DNA from: an uncultured Eubacterium sp.
GTDB taxonomy: Bacteria > Bacillota > Clostridia > Lachnospirales > Lachnospiraceae
Length of the DNA stretch: 45,300 nucleotides
Reading direction: 5' to 3'
Assembly: GCA_937915825.1 (NCBI GenBank)
Contig: CALGGT010000081.1
Span: 1-45,300, forward strand
Shown: positions 16,422 through 25,885 of the stretch, piece by piece
Numbering within the stretch: the stretch's first letter is position 1
How the letters are laid out: each line of letters opens with the position of its first letter
The notes under the pieces: model-generated
Database searches by the model: none
What the model was told of the DNA's origin: nothing
Seen by the model: only the letters and a program-made list of their open reading frames with translations
Made by a program: the position numbers and the translations under genes

Positions 16422-18446
16422 ATGAAAAACAAGATTCGAAAGATCCGGGAAAATATAAATCAACTAAAGAAAGAATCACAGAAAGCGGCAAAAGCCAGGA
16501 AGAAGAAAGTCTACCATGACAATGGGGCGGTGATTGTGATCCGTCCGTCGGCGTGGGTGACCAGAGGATCCCTGGAATATGAGGATAGTTTTCGTAGAAA
16601 GAAGTGTGAAAAATATCGCTCCAATATAACGGAGGAGAAGATGTATTCCTTAACGTCCCAGGCCAGGGATTGGTTTTTGGAATTACAGCTTCGCAGCGAT
16701 AAATATACTTTTAACAACATGTTAGCGGTGGTAAACCCCTTTGGGCATGCACCCCTTACAGCTATGGTTTTGTTTACGACCATTATGGATTATAAGGTGC
16801 GGGCCACGGTGGTAGGAGATACGAAGGATACGGATTTTACCTATGTCTATCCGGCCTGTAAGCGTCATCGGATTCCCATTATCGGCATGTATGCGGATCG
16901 GAAGAATCACATCCGCATCGAGTTGTTGGATGAAGAAGATACGGTATGCGATACCAGAAATTTTGAGATTGAAACCGGAAAGCTTCCGTCCGAATTACAG
17001 GACGCCATCACCGTAAAGAAAGTTAATCCGGATGCTTTGTATTCCAACATTTTAATTGCAGGAGGCATTAACATCCACACTTGCGTATTTGATAAGCAGG
17101 GGCAGATCCGGTATTATTTGAAGATCCGTCCGAAGGGATATGGGATCTTTCCCTTGTCCAAAGGCCGTTTTCTCTTTATGGAGAAAGATATGTCGGCCCC
17201 TACGTTCACCAACCCCCACTCGGTTCAGATGTATGACATGGATTATTTAGGACGGGTGGGAACTACGTTTTTGGTTAAGAATGGTGCCCATCATACGGTG
17301 GAGGAGAAGACGCCCGGCGGGAATATTTTAGCAGCCGGCAACAGTTTGATCGAACACTCGGAAGATATGGTGATCGAGATCGACCGGACCACCGGACAGA
17401 TCGTAGATTCGATCTGTGTGCAGGATGTCTTTGACGACACCTATGTGAACATGAAGGATTGGGCCCATATTAATTCCGCCAATTACAATCGTCAGATTGA
17501 TTCGATGCTGGTTTCCATGCGGAATCTTCACTCCGTTGCCGATTTCGACTGGACGAAGAAAGAGATTCGCTGGATTCTCTGTGATCCCAGATTCTGGGAA
17601 GGGACGGAGATGGAAAAATACGTTTTAAAACCGGTGGGTGATGTCCCTTATTTTTACCAGCAGCATGCGGCGTTTGAAGTGAAATTTAAAACGGGTATGA
17701 AGCCCAATAAACGATATATTATGCTGTTTGACAACCATTGGCATAAGAGAAGAAAGGTGCCGTTCTTCGATGAGGATGATCAAAGTTACATCTGTTTCTA
17801 TGAAATCGATGAGAAGGAAATGACGGTTCGACTGTTTAAGAGGATCGCGACGCCGAAATCCAAGATCCGCTCCAATGCCGTGTATGACATGGAATCCAAC
17901 CGCCTTTATATTATGGGGGGCTTTCTGGTTCCGGAGATCGACGGAAACCTTGGCGTGATCCAGGAAGTGGATTTTGAAACGGAAAAGATCCTAAGTGAAT
18001 ATTATGTAAAACCCGGTTTCTTCCGGGCTCATCCCTTTGAACCGGATCCGGAAAGTCTGTGCCAGCCTCTGGCTAGAGAGAATGACTATGTGCTGGGAGA
18101 ATTGAAGAGACCGGAACGGATGAAGGAGGAAGACAGCAAAGAAATCAACTTTGAGGAAGCTGTTACGAAAAATGTTCCGGAAATCCGCTTCCGTCGCCAG
18201 GAGGACATTTTCTATGTAGAGGAAGTGGACCACATGGTGGAAAAAGTATATTTTGTTGGAAAAGAGACCGGGGTTTGGAAGGTGGATTACGACGATACCT
18301 ATCAGACCATGGATGTGTTCCGTACCGCCGATTACAGGATCTGTATGTGGCTGGATCACCTGCCGGCCGATACCTATCAGTTGTTTATTAAGGTGAATGG
18401 AGTATTAATGAGCACGAAGAAACGCTTTAGCGTGGAAGGAGAATAA
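16422..18446 (+). CDS. Arylsulfotransferase (ASST)-like protein, no signal peptide
   Basis: The 674-residue product matches the PAPS-independent aryl-sulfate sulfotransferase family, which moves sulfate between phenols through a histidine intermediate. An N-terminal Ig-like region (VNPFGHAPLTAMV) is followed by a six-bladed propeller. Candidate active-site residues are His290/291 (GAHHTVEE), His349 (DWAHINSA), Arg367 (SMRNLHS) and His415 (QQHAAFEV); the His349-Arg367 spacing of 18 equals that of the E. coli enzyme as I recall it. The N-terminus is a Lys-rich helix with no hydrophobic signal, so it appears cytoplasmic, unlike the known periplasmic enzymes. It could also bind rather than transfer. 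It is 1 base ahead of tmcAL. Confidence 0.8.
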   Translation: MKNKIRKIRENINQLKKESQKAAKARKKKVYHDNGAVIVIRPSAWVTRGSLEYEDSFRRKKCEKYRSNITEEKMYSLTSQARDWFLELQLRSDKYTFNNMLAVVNPFGHAPLTAMVLFTTIMDYKVRATVVGDTKDTDFTYVYPACKRHRIPIIGMYADRKNHIRIELLDEEDTVCDTRNFEIETGKLPSELQDAITVKKVNPDALYSNILIAGGINIHTCVFDKQGQIRYYLKIRPKGYGIFPLSKGRFLFMEKDMSAPTFTNPHSVQMYDMDYLGRVGTTFLVKNGAHHTVEEKTPGGNILAAGNSLIEHSEDMVIEIDRTTGQIVDSICVQDVFDDTYVNMKDWAHINSANYNRQIDSMLVSMRNLHSVADFDWTKKEIRWILCDPRFWEGTEMEKYVLKPVGDVPYFYQQHAAFEVKFKTGMKPNKRYIMLFDNHWHKRRKVPFFDEDDQSYICFYEIDEKEMTVRLFKRIATPKSKIRSNAVYDMESNRLYIMGGFLVPEIDGNLGVIQEVDFETEKILSEYYVKPGFFRAHPFEPDPESLCQPLARENDYVLGELKRPERMKEEDSKEINFEEAVTKNVPEIRFRRQEDIFYVEEVDHMVEKVYFVGKETGVWKVDYDDTYQTMDVFRTADYRICMWLDHLPADTYQLFIKVNGVLMSTKKRFSVEGE

Positions 18447-18447
18447 T

Positions 18448-19524
18448 ATGTCCGCTGTAGGGATTCTATGCGAATATAACCCTTTTCACCGGGGGCATCA
18501 GTACGTCATGGATCAGGCCCGGAAAAAAAGTGGCGCCGACGGGATCGTACTGGTTATGTCCGGGGATTGGGTGCAGCGTGGAGAACCGGCGTTTTTTTCC
18601 AAATATGAACGTGCGCAGACCGCCCTGGATCAGGGGGCAGATCTGATCGTGGAATTACCTGCGCGTTTTTGTGTTAGCAGCGCGAAAGATTATGCATATG
18701 GAGGCATGCTTGCTTTGCAAAGCATGCCTTTTGTTACATCCATTGCCTTTGGATTGGAGTGCGGAGATCTATCTAAGATTCAGGAGATCGCCGCAAAGAA
18801 AGAGCGTCTGGATCTGGAATTTGATTCAACCATTCAACATCTGCTAAAGCAGGGAATGACCTATCCCAAGGCATTTGCCACCGCTTATGAGAAACGATAT
18901 GCCACCGGGTTCGTACCGGGTTCCAATGACATCTTAGGAATCGAATATTGTTGCAATCTCAAGGATTTCCCGGGAGAGATTTTCGGAATTCCCCGAAACA
19001 ATGAATTTTTGTCTGCCTCAGAACTTCGTCAGAAACGAAGGGGAGAACCACATTTGGAGTTAGAGGACTTTCGGGATGAGATATTCTGGGGGATCTTACG
19101 GGGGGATTTGGCAGGAGCCAAGGATGTAACCGCGGAAATCCTCCGCCGTTTTCAATTCTTTGCCAGAAAGGAAACGACGGTAACCGGACTGCTTACGCAG
19201 GTCAAGCATAAGGGCGTATCCATGGCCAGGTTAAAACGCTGTCTGGTTCAGATGTTATTGGGGATTCAGGACTTTGACCTGGAGAAGGAGGGGATCTCCT
19301 ATCTTCGTGTGCTGGGTGTAAGTGATCGGGGAAAAGAATGGCTCGGGACGAAAGAACTGTTTTTAACCCGGATCGCCCGGGATCTTGAGAAGTTGTCTCC
19401 GGAGGAACGAAAGCTTTGGGAACAGGATCTCTCTGCGACAAACGTATATCAGACCAAATGGCGTCTGAAATACGGAGAGACCATGCCGGATGAATTTGTA
19501 AGACCGCTTTTAACCAGAGAATAA
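18448..19524 (+). CDS. tmcAL: tRNA(Met) cytidine acetate ligase
   Basis: TmcAL (YlbM family) makes N4-acetylcytidine at the wobble position of elongator tRNA-Met from acetate and ATP. The 358-residue product begins with the family nucleotide-binding motif GILCEYNPFHRGH, followed by MSGDWVQRGEPAFFSKYERA and a central SNDILGIEY. It is somewhat shorter at the C-terminus than many homologues of about 400 residues. It starts 1 base after the preceding stop and is probably co-transcribed with it. Confidence 0.92.
   Translation: MSAVGILCEYNPFHRGHQYVMDQARKKSGADGIVLVMSGDWVQRGEPAFFSKYERAQTALDQGADLIVELPARFCVSSAKDYAYGGMLALQSMPFVTSIAFGLECGDLSKIQEIAAKKERLDLEFDSTIQHLLKQGMTYPKAFATAYEKRYATGFVPGSNDILGIEYCCNLKDFPGEIFGIPRNNEFLSASELRQKRRGEPHLELEDFRDEIFWGILRGDLAGAKDVTAEILRRFQFFARKETTVTGLLTQVKHKGVSMARLKRCLVQMLLGIQDFDLEKEGISYLRVLGVSDRGKEWLGTKELFLTRIARDLEKLSPEERKLWEQDLSATNVYQTKWRLKYGETMPDEFVRPLLTRE
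18702..18729 (+). repeat. Perfect 10-bp hairpin inside tmcAL
   Basis: AGGCATGCTT (18702-18711) and AAGCATGCCT (18720-18729) form a perfect 10-bp stem with an 8-base loop, followed by TTTGTT. It lies in coding sequence for MLALQSMPF. It could be chance, or could attenuate transcription within the gene. Confidence 0.6.
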
Positions 19525-19543
19525 AGAAGAAGAAAAGCGCTTG

Positions 19544-19580
19544 CTGCCACTTTCGTGGTAAATCCGGTTTTTCTCTTTTC
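19544..19580 (+). terminator. Possible terminator after tmcAL
   Basis: TGCCAC (19544-19549) pairs with GTGGTA (19554-19559) with one wobble, and a T-rich run TTTTTCTCTTTTC (19568-19580) follows after a short gap; A/G-rich bases before the stem can extend pairing with the T-run. It precedes the next promoter, fitting an operon boundary. Confidence 0.42.
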
Positions 19581-19604
19581 ATATCCAAGAGGGTATGGTA
19601 TACT
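19576..19604 (+). promoter_or_regulatory. Extended -10 promoter of the three-adaptor ABC operon
   Basis: TATACT (19599-19604) is preceded by TG one base upstream (19596-19597), an extended -10 box, and has a weak TTTTCA (19576-19581) at 17 bases. It is the only good promoter ahead of the seven-gene block that begins at 19650. Confidence 0.6.
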
Positions 19605-19649
19605 GTTTTTGGGGAAATTATGTAGTAAGAACAAAGGAAGGTCTGAAGA

Positions 19650-20690
19650 ATGAAGAGAATCAGGGGTTATTATTTTCTCGCGCTTTTCAGCGTTTTTTTA
19701 TGTATGCTTACAGGCTGCGGACTTTTGCCGACGGAAGAGGAATTTCAGGCAGCTCCGGTAACGAAGAACAGCGATGACATGGAGTACAACAAGGTCAAGG
19801 TGAAAAAAGGAGACCTGAAGAAAACCATGGAAATTGTAGGAAAATACCGGGGAACCACGCAGGAAGAGATTACGGCCGACGGCGTTAGTATGATCAAAAA
19901 GATCTATGTTAAAAAAGGACAACACGTTCGCATCGGGGATAAGGTCATGAGCTATGAGCTTCCCGGAAGTGAGAATACGTTGCGTCAATCTAAAAATAAC
20001 ATCGAAAAACTTCGTTTACAGATTCGCCACGCCAATCAATTAAAAGCGGCGGAGATGAAACGTCTCAAACATCTGGGAGGAAGTGCCTCCGAAATCCAAA
20101 ATATAAAAACTCAATACGATCAGCAGATCCGGTCTTATAAATCCTCTCTCTATCTTCTGCAATTGGATGTAAAAATTGCCCGAAGAGAGATTAAGGATGA
20201 GTTGATCACGGCATTTGTAACCGGAAAAGTTGTGGAGGTCATGGACAACGTGGAGGGAACCTATGGAAGCAGCGAGGATCCCATTGTTGTCATTGAAGGG
20301 AAAAAAGAAAACCGTTTTGTTGCCACGTCGCCCTATGCGAAATATTGCAACGACGGGGAAATGTGCAGTGTAGAAATCCGAAATCATGAATACAAGGCCA
20401 TTCTTCATCGCTCAAAGAAGAATAAAAAGAAGATTTGGTTTACGCTGAAAACCCCGGTGGATTTTGACGACGGAACGGTTTGCTCTTATCAGGTATCTTT
20501 GAAAGAAGATAAGGATGTGTTATATTTGCCTTCCGCCATTGTTTATAAAATGGGGGATCAGCATATTGTTTATATGGAAGATGAGAACGGTTTGAAAACC
20601 ATGAAGGAAGTAACGGTGGGAGATACGGTGAACCAGTATACCATCATCACTTCCGGTTTGGAAGAAAACGATGAAGTGATCAGCGGATAA
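19650..20690 (+). CDS. Membrane-fusion (HlyD/MacA-like) lipoprotein 1
   Basis: The 346-residue product is a predicted lipoprotein adaptor: the signal peptide ends in lipobox LTGC (Cys about residue 24). The body has the membrane-fusion plan: a half lipoyl segment (IKKIYVKKGQHVRIGDKV), an alpha-helical coiled coil (about residues 110-185), a second half lipoyl segment (FVTGKVVEVMDN), a beta-barrel, and a C-terminal membrane-proximal domain (YLPSAIVYKMGDQHIVYM, then ITSGLEENDEVISG). Such proteins clasp MacB-type ABC permeases. AAAGGAAGG precedes the ATG. It is the first gene of the operon; two more adaptors follow within 11 bases and by overlap. Confidence 0.88.
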   Translation: MKRIRGYYFLALFSVFLCMLTGCGLLPTEEEFQAAPVTKNSDDMEYNKVKVKKGDLKKTMEIVGKYRGTTQEEITADGVSMIKKIYVKKGQHVRIGDKVMSYELPGSENTLRQSKNNIEKLRLQIRHANQLKAAEMKRLKHLGGSASEIQNIKTQYDQQIRSYKSSLYLLQLDVKIARREIKDELITAFVTGKVVEVMDNVEGTYGSSEDPIVVIEGKKENRFVATSPYAKYCNDGEMCSVEIRNHEYKAILHRSKKNKKKIWFTLKTPVDFDDGTVCSYQVSLKEDKDVLYLPSAIVYKMGDQHIVYMEDENGLKTMKEVTVGDTVNQYTIITSGLEENDEVISG

Positions 20691-20700
20691 GGAGAAAGAG

Positions 20701-21819
20701 ATGATGAAGAAGATCGTAGTACTTTGCCTGGTGCTTTCCCTGGTGCTTTCCCTTGTCCTTAGCGGATGCGGGAAAAAAGAGGCGAAAGAGGAGATACCGA
20801 AGCTGGAAGAGCCGGTGGGGATCCGAATGGATACAGAGCCGGTGGTTCGCATGGACATCAGCGGCGTAACTTCTTATGTAGCCCAGGTAATCCCAAAGAT
20901 AGAAGAATTGGCCTTTTCCTCCTCCGGAACCATTGGGGAATTAAAGGTGTCGGTCGGAGATCGGGTGCAAAAGGGAGATTTGCTGGCAACGCTTAAGGGC
21001 GTATCCAATGGAGCTAAAACGGCTCAAAAGCAGTTAAAAGAGATTCGACAATCCAACGCCTCTGCCAATAAAGAGGCGTTGATCCAGATCAAAATTCAAG
21101 AGGAACAGCAAAATCAATACCGGAAACAATTAAAGACGGCCCCGAACGAACAGAAGAAGGGGATTAAAGCCCAGATCAAGCAGCTGAAGGAAGATATCGT
21201 GATCGCCCGATTAAAGCTTCGTCAGCAAAGAGAGATGCAGCAATTATCCCTTCGTCAGCAGGAGAGAGAAGTGGCTCGTCAGAAGAAAGGGGTAAAGAAT
21301 GCCAAGCTTTATTCCCCCATTGTAGGGGAGGTCTTGTCCACCACCGGCGGCAGCGGATATTCCGTGCAGGGCGGGGTGACAGCATTTAAGATCGCCAACA
21401 TGGAGAAGCCTCGCTTAAAGACCGATTATATTCCAAATTCGGATCTGGCCAAGGCCAGTGAATACGTGGCGTTGGTCAATGGAAAACGGTATTCCATTCA
21501 ACCGGAAGAACAAGAGATTGATCAGCAAGCCATTGAAATGGGTGAGTATCCCAGTAACAGCTGGTTTGATTTTACATCTAAGAATCTGAATATCCCCATC
21601 GGAAGTTCGGCTACCATCGAGCTTTACACCGATGCGGTGGAAGATGCGCTGGTGGTACCCACCAACGCGGTCTTTAAAAATAAGGAAGAAGAATACGTAT
21701 ACGTGGTACAGGGGGACGCCAAGGTAAAAACGGTGGTATCCACCGGAACGGCCACGGAAGCTTATACGCAGATTGTCATGGGCCTGGAGGAAGGAGATGT
21801 GGTTTATGTGGAAGATTAA
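20701..21819 (+). CDS. Membrane-fusion (HlyD/MacA-like) lipoprotein 2
   Basis: The 372-residue product has a signal peptide with the internal repeat VLSLVLSLVLS, encoded by a 12-base tandem repeat near 20728-20751, and a lipobox LSGC. A lipoyl segment (IGELKVSVGDRVQKGDLLATL) is split by a long, highly charged coiled coil (about residues 100-200), and is followed by SPIVGEVLSTTGGSGYSVQGG, a barrel and a C-terminal domain (VVPTNAVFKNKEEEYVYVV). It is clearly a different protein from its two neighbours, not a recent duplicate. AAGGAG at 20689-20694 overlaps the previous stop. ATG codons at 20701 and 20704 are both possible starts. Confidence 0.88.
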   Translation: MMKKIVVLCLVLSLVLSLVLSGCGKKEAKEEIPKLEEPVGIRMDTEPVVRMDISGVTSYVAQVIPKIEELAFSSSGTIGELKVSVGDRVQKGDLLATLKGVSNGAKTAQKQLKEIRQSNASANKEALIQIKIQEEQQNQYRKQLKTAPNEQKKGIKAQIKQLKEDIVIARLKLRQQREMQQLSLRQQEREVARQKKGVKNAKLYSPIVGEVLSTTGGSGYSVQGGVTAFKIANMEKPRLKTDYIPNSDLAKASEYVALVNGKRYSIQPEEQEIDQQAIEMGEYPSNSWFDFTSKNLNIPIGSSATIELYTDAVEDALVVPTNAVFKNKEEEYVYVVQGDAKVKTVVSTGTATEAYTQIVMGLEEGDVVYVED

Positions 21820-23038
21820 GAAAACAACCGCCTCCCTTCACCGTGTGGCAGTATTGTTGGGAGTTTCGGTCTTGACGTTCACCGGATTAGTCGGGTGTAA
21901 GTCTGAGAAAACCAAAAGTGACAAGGCCATGCTCTACGTTCCGGAAAAGGGAACATCCACCGCTACCGGTTCCGCCATTGCCACCGGTTCTGCCCTTGCC
22001 ACCGGTTCCTCCGTTCAAGTCGGAGAGGATGAATATAAGCTGGAAGTGGCGAGGAAGAAGAATTATCAGGATCGTTTTGTGGATACGGCCAAGATGGAAT
22101 ATACCGCTGTGGAGTCCGTCTACATTGACGATGAAGGTGCGGTCTTAGATCACATGAAAGTAAAAAAAGGGGACCATGTGGAAAAAGGAGATGTACTGGC
22201 GGTTTACCATGTGGAAATCTCCAAGGCAAAATTGGAAAAAGACCGGATTTTAACGGAGCAGGCCAGGTCCAATTATGAGGTGGGCTTGAAGAGCTTGGAA
22301 AACCAGCTGTCTTTGCTGCAAAAAGCCTATAAGGGGTTGAAGAATACGGCGGAAGGAAAGCAGAAAGCCTTGGAGATCAAGCAACTGCAGCAACAGATCA
22401 AGACGTACCGCCTGGGAGAAAAAGAAGTAAAGGAACAGGAAAAAGCCTATCGTCAAAAGCTGGCGAGAAGGCATAAGACCAATTTGTACGCGAAGAAAAG
22501 CGGAACCGTAGTGGCAACGGCCAAAAGCTCAGAGGGAGACCGGATCGAGGCTTCCAAGGAAGTGGTCCGTATGCGGAAAGGAGACCGGTGGCTGTTAAAG
22601 GTACCGGATCCGGAAGGGAAGCTTCGCTATAACATGAAGGTCAATATTTGCTTTGGATCCAGCATCCGTCGCGCGAAGAAGGTTTGCACCGGTCGGGTAA
22701 AAACCGCGTCGGATCTTACCGGGGTGGAAACAACGGATGACAGTGGAGAAAGTGAAGTATACATTAAGGTGAAGAAATCGGATCGGGAGCGATTGGATTT
22801 TGAAGATCAGACGATTTACATCAAAGCGGTTTCCTATGAATTAAGAGATGTGATCCTGGTTCGTGAAGAGGCGATCAATTCCGAATCCACGGATTACAGC
22901 AATCGGTATTTTGTGTATAAATGGCGAGATGGAAGCATTCATAAGAGATATGTGGTCACCAATTTCCATAACGAACAGGGATATGTGATCGAGCAGGGCG
23001 TGGAGGAAGGAGACCAATTGGTGCTTACCATGGGTTAA
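21806..23038 (+). CDS. Membrane-fusion (HlyD/MacA-like) lipoprotein 3
   Basis: The 410-residue product has a signal peptide ending in lipobox LVGC, then a small repeat of ATGSA units (about residues 50-64) that is probably a flexible tether. A lipoyl segment (LDHMKVKKGDHVEKGDVLAVY), a coiled coil with many Lys/Glu/Gln (about 135-215), a second lipoyl half (LYAKKSGTVVATAKSSEGDR) and a barrel follow, ending in a membrane-proximal domain (VIEQGVEEGDQLVLTMG). The ATG at 21806 lies 14 bases inside the preceding gene, with AAGGAG at 21791-21796, which implies coupled translation. It is the third distinct adaptor in a row. Confidence 0.87.
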   Translation: MWKIKKTTASLHRVAVLLGVSVLTFTGLVGCKSEKTKSDKAMLYVPEKGTSTATGSAIATGSALATGSSVQVGEDEYKLEVARKKNYQDRFVDTAKMEYTAVESVYIDDEGAVLDHMKVKKGDHVEKGDVLAVYHVEISKAKLEKDRILTEQARSNYEVGLKSLENQLSLLQKAYKGLKNTAEGKQKALEIKQLQQQIKTYRLGEKEVKEQEKAYRQKLARRHKTNLYAKKSGTVVATAKSSEGDRIEASKEVVRMRKGDRWLLKVPDPEGKLRYNMKVNICFGSSIRRAKKVCTGRVKTASDLTGVETTDDSGESEVYIKVKKSDRERLDFEDQTIYIKAVSYELRDVILVREEAINSESTDYSNRYFVYKWRDGSIHKRYVVTNFHNEQGYVIEQGVEEGDQLVLTMG

Positions 23039-23056
23039 TCGTATAGGAGGATAACC

Positions 23057-25882
23057 ATGATCCGTTTTATCAAACAAAAGCTGTGGCATAAAAAATGGAT
23101 GGTTGTATGCTTGCTGATCGGGAATGTCTTACTAATGGCCATCGCAGCCAGCAACCCCATGTATTTAAATGCGGCTTTGGAAAAAACGTTAAATTCCAAA
23201 TATCAGGAGTTTATACAGGAAGAAAATGAATATCCGGACAATGTAAATTTTGAAGCGTCCATGTTAGCCGGAAGGGGCATGGAAGAGGAATTCTATGCCA
23301 TGGAAACGTATGCCAGGAACGCGGCGGAGGCCATTGGCGTCAAAGAGAAGTATTTCATCCGTACCATTACGACCAATAAATTGCGGGGGAAATATGCCAT
23401 GGCCCGGGGAAATAAATCCACGACCAAAACCATTCGTCTGGCCGCTAAGACGGATATGGACCAACATTGGAACATCCTGGCCGGAGAAGGTTACACGGAT
23501 ACCTTCACCCGGGAAGGATATATTCCGGTGGTGATCAGCCAGCGCGCCATGAGTAAACTGGATATGGTGGTAGGGGATGTGATCACCTTTGAGAAGATCA
23601 CCAATGAGAAAGGAGAACCGGTATCCATCCAGGTTGTAGGCGTTTACGAGGCAAAGGATGAAACCGATGCCTATTGGGTTAAGAGCCCCAATGACTATTA
23701 TATGGAGTTATTCTTGTCTCCGGCTCTTTTTGATTCTCTCTTTATCTCCAAAGACAATCAGAGATTTAACATTGAGTGTTCCTGGGATCTGATCTATGAT
23801 TATTTGAAACTGAAACCGAATCGTGTGAATCATGTGGTCAGTCATATGGAAAACTATCAGAAAGAAGTGTCCAAGGGGAGATTCTCCAAGATGAATGACC
23901 CCAAATGCCTGCCGATGTTACGGGAGTACCAGGTGGAATCTAAGAAGGTATCCACTACCTTGCTGATCCTTCAGATCCCGGTTTTGTCCCTGCTTTTGGC
24001 CTTTATCTTTATGATCTCCCGCCAGATGCTGGATCTGGAGCAGAATGAGATCGCGTTGCTAAAGAGCCGTGGAAGTTCCCGAAAACAGATTTTGCTGATC
24101 TATCTGGTTCAGTCCACGATCTTAGCGGTGGCCAGCTGCATCGTGGGAATCCCGTTGGGGTATTTTCTAACCCAGGTGCTGGGCTCCACCAACGGTTTCC
24201 TGGAATTTATTCAGAGAAAAGCCCTGCATGTGGTCATTGGACCTGGCGTATTCTTCTATGTCCTGGGTGCCATGATGGTCAGCGTGGCGTTTATGGTCTT
24301 GCCGGTGATCCGGGAAAGCAACGTTACCATTGTGAATGTCAAACAGAAGAAACATGACCGAACCAGGAGTCTTTGGTCCAAGGTGTATCTGGATGTGATC
24401 CTGCTGGCGGTGTCCCTTTACGGATTATATTCCTTTACTTCCCGGGAAGACGCGTTGGTTCAGGATATGTTGGAAGGAAAAGCCATTGACCCCTTCCTGT
24501 TTATCTGCTCGTCTTTATTTATTATCAGCGCCGGTCTGGTGGCGTTACGTCTTCAGCCTTTGCTGATCCGGGTGATCTTCCTCATCGGAAGAAAATATTG
24601 GAAGCCCAGCTTCTTTGCTTCGTTCCTTCAGATCATCCGAACCGGAAAGAAGCAGGCGTTTATGATGGTATTCTTAATGTTTACGGTGGCCTTGGGACTT
24701 TTTAATTCGACGGTGGCCCGGACCATCTTATCCAATTCGGAGAAGAACACCCGCTACACCGTTGGCGCGGATCTTGTGTTAAAACAGCCCTGGGAGTCCA
24801 ACGCTCTGGCGGTGAAGGACAATCCGGATCTGGAACTTACTTATACAGAACCGGATTTCGGCGTCTATGAAAGCATGGAAGGGGTGGATAAGGCAACGAA
24901 GGTATATGTGGATGATAAGATCACGACCAGTTATCAAAGTGATACCCAGGGAACGGAGTCGGATACCACGTTAATGGCAATTGATACCAAAAACTTTGGG
25001 GAAACGGTTTCCAATTTTCAAACGGAACTTCTTCCCGTTCATATCAATGATTATTTGAATACTTTAGGTAAAAGAGGAGACGCGGTTCTGGTCAGCATGA
25101 ACTACCATACCCGTTATGGAATGGAGATTGGGGATAAATTATCCTTTACCAACGAAGAAGGAAAGGAAATGGATGGGATCATTTATGGATTTATTCCCTA
25201 TTGGCCCGGGTATGTTCAGGAAACCACGGTGGTCAACGAGAAGAACACCCTGGTGACGACCCAGCATTACCTGATCGTAGGGAATTTAGCCACCGTACAA
25301 CAGAATTTCGGAATGCGCCCGTATCAGGTTTGGATCAAGGGAAAGGGATCTTCCCAATTTATCTATGACTATGCGGAGAAAGAAGGCATTGAATATACCA
25401 TCTTTGAGGATGTGGCGTCCAAGCTGGTGGAAACCAAGAACGACGCTCTTTTCCAGGGGACCAATGGAATTTTAACCATGAGTTTTATTGTGATCCTGAT
25501 CTTATGCTGCACCGGTTTTCTGATCTATTGGATCTTATCCATTCGACAGCGGGAATTGCTGTTCGGGGTCTTCCGCGCCATGGGAATGTCTAAGAAAGAA
25601 ATTATCCAAATGTTGGTGAATGAGCAAATATTCAGCACCGGTCTGTCGCTTCTGATCGGTACCGGTATTGGGCTTATGGCTTCGGTCTGGTTTGTTCCCC
25701 TGGTTCAGATCTTCTACAGTTCCACGGGACAGGCCGTACCTCTGGAGGTTGTGAATCAGGGAATGGATTTTGTCCGACTCTTTAGTGTGATCGGAATCGT
25801 GATTGTTGTCTGTATGATCATCTTGGCCAAGCTGATCTCCCGGATCAATATTTCACAGGCATTGAAACTGGGGGAGGATTAA
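23057..25882 (+). CDS. FtsX/MacB-type ABC transporter permease
   Basis: This 941-residue membrane protein belongs to the type VII (MacB/FtsX) ABC permeases. An N-terminal helix (WMVVCLLIGNVLLMAIAAS) is followed by a large extracytoplasmic domain (about 45-295), then an FtsX block starting TTLLILQIPVLSLLLAFIFM with the typical EIALLKSRGSSRKQI coupling loop. A second extracytoplasmic domain (about 560-800) precedes a final FtsX block with the loop RQRELLFGVFRAMGMSKKEI. Both halves are in one chain, so a single copy could form the whole transmembrane unit. AGGAGG (23045-23050) precedes the ATG. Substrate is unknown; such proteins often act as mechanotransmitters or lipoprotein/peptide exporters. 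Confidence 0.9.
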   Translation: MIRFIKQKLWHKKWMVVCLLIGNVLLMAIAASNPMYLNAALEKTLNSKYQEFIQEENEYPDNVNFEASMLAGRGMEEEFYAMETYARNAAEAIGVKEKYFIRTITTNKLRGKYAMARGNKSTTKTIRLAAKTDMDQHWNILAGEGYTDTFTREGYIPVVISQRAMSKLDMVVGDVITFEKITNEKGEPVSIQVVGVYEAKDETDAYWVKSPNDYYMELFLSPALFDSLFISKDNQRFNIECSWDLIYDYLKLKPNRVNHVVSHMENYQKEVSKGRFSKMNDPKCLPMLREYQVESKKVSTTLLILQIPVLSLLLAFIFMISRQMLDLEQNEIALLKSRGSSRKQILLIYLVQSTILAVASCIVGIPLGYFLTQVLGSTNGFLEFIQRKALHVVIGPGVFFYVLGAMMVSVAFMVLPVIRESNVTIVNVKQKKHDRTRSLWSKVYLDVILLAVSLYGLYSFTSREDALVQDMLEGKAIDPFLFICSSLFIISAGLVALRLQPLLIRVIFLIGRKYWKPSFFASFLQIIRTGKKQAFMMVFLMFTVALGLFNSTVARTILSNSEKNTRYTVGADLVLKQPWESNALAVKDNPDLELTYTEPDFGVYESMEGVDKATKVYVDDKITTSYQSDTQGTESDTTLMAIDTKNFGETVSNFQTELLPVHINDYLNTLGKRGDAVLVSMNYHTRYGMEIGDKLSFTNEEGKEMDGIIYGFIPYWPGYVQETTVVNEKNTLVTTQHYLIVGNLATVQQNFGMRPYQVWIKGKGSSQFIYDYAEKEGIEYTIFEDVASKLVETKNDALFQGTNGILTMSFIVILILCCTGFLIYWILSIRQRELLFGVFRAMGMSKKEIIQMLVNEQIFSTGLSLLIGTGIGLMASVWFVPLVQIFYSSTGQAVPLEVVNQGMDFVRLFSVIGIVIVVCMIILAKLISRINISQALKLGED

Positions 25883-25885
25883 TCG

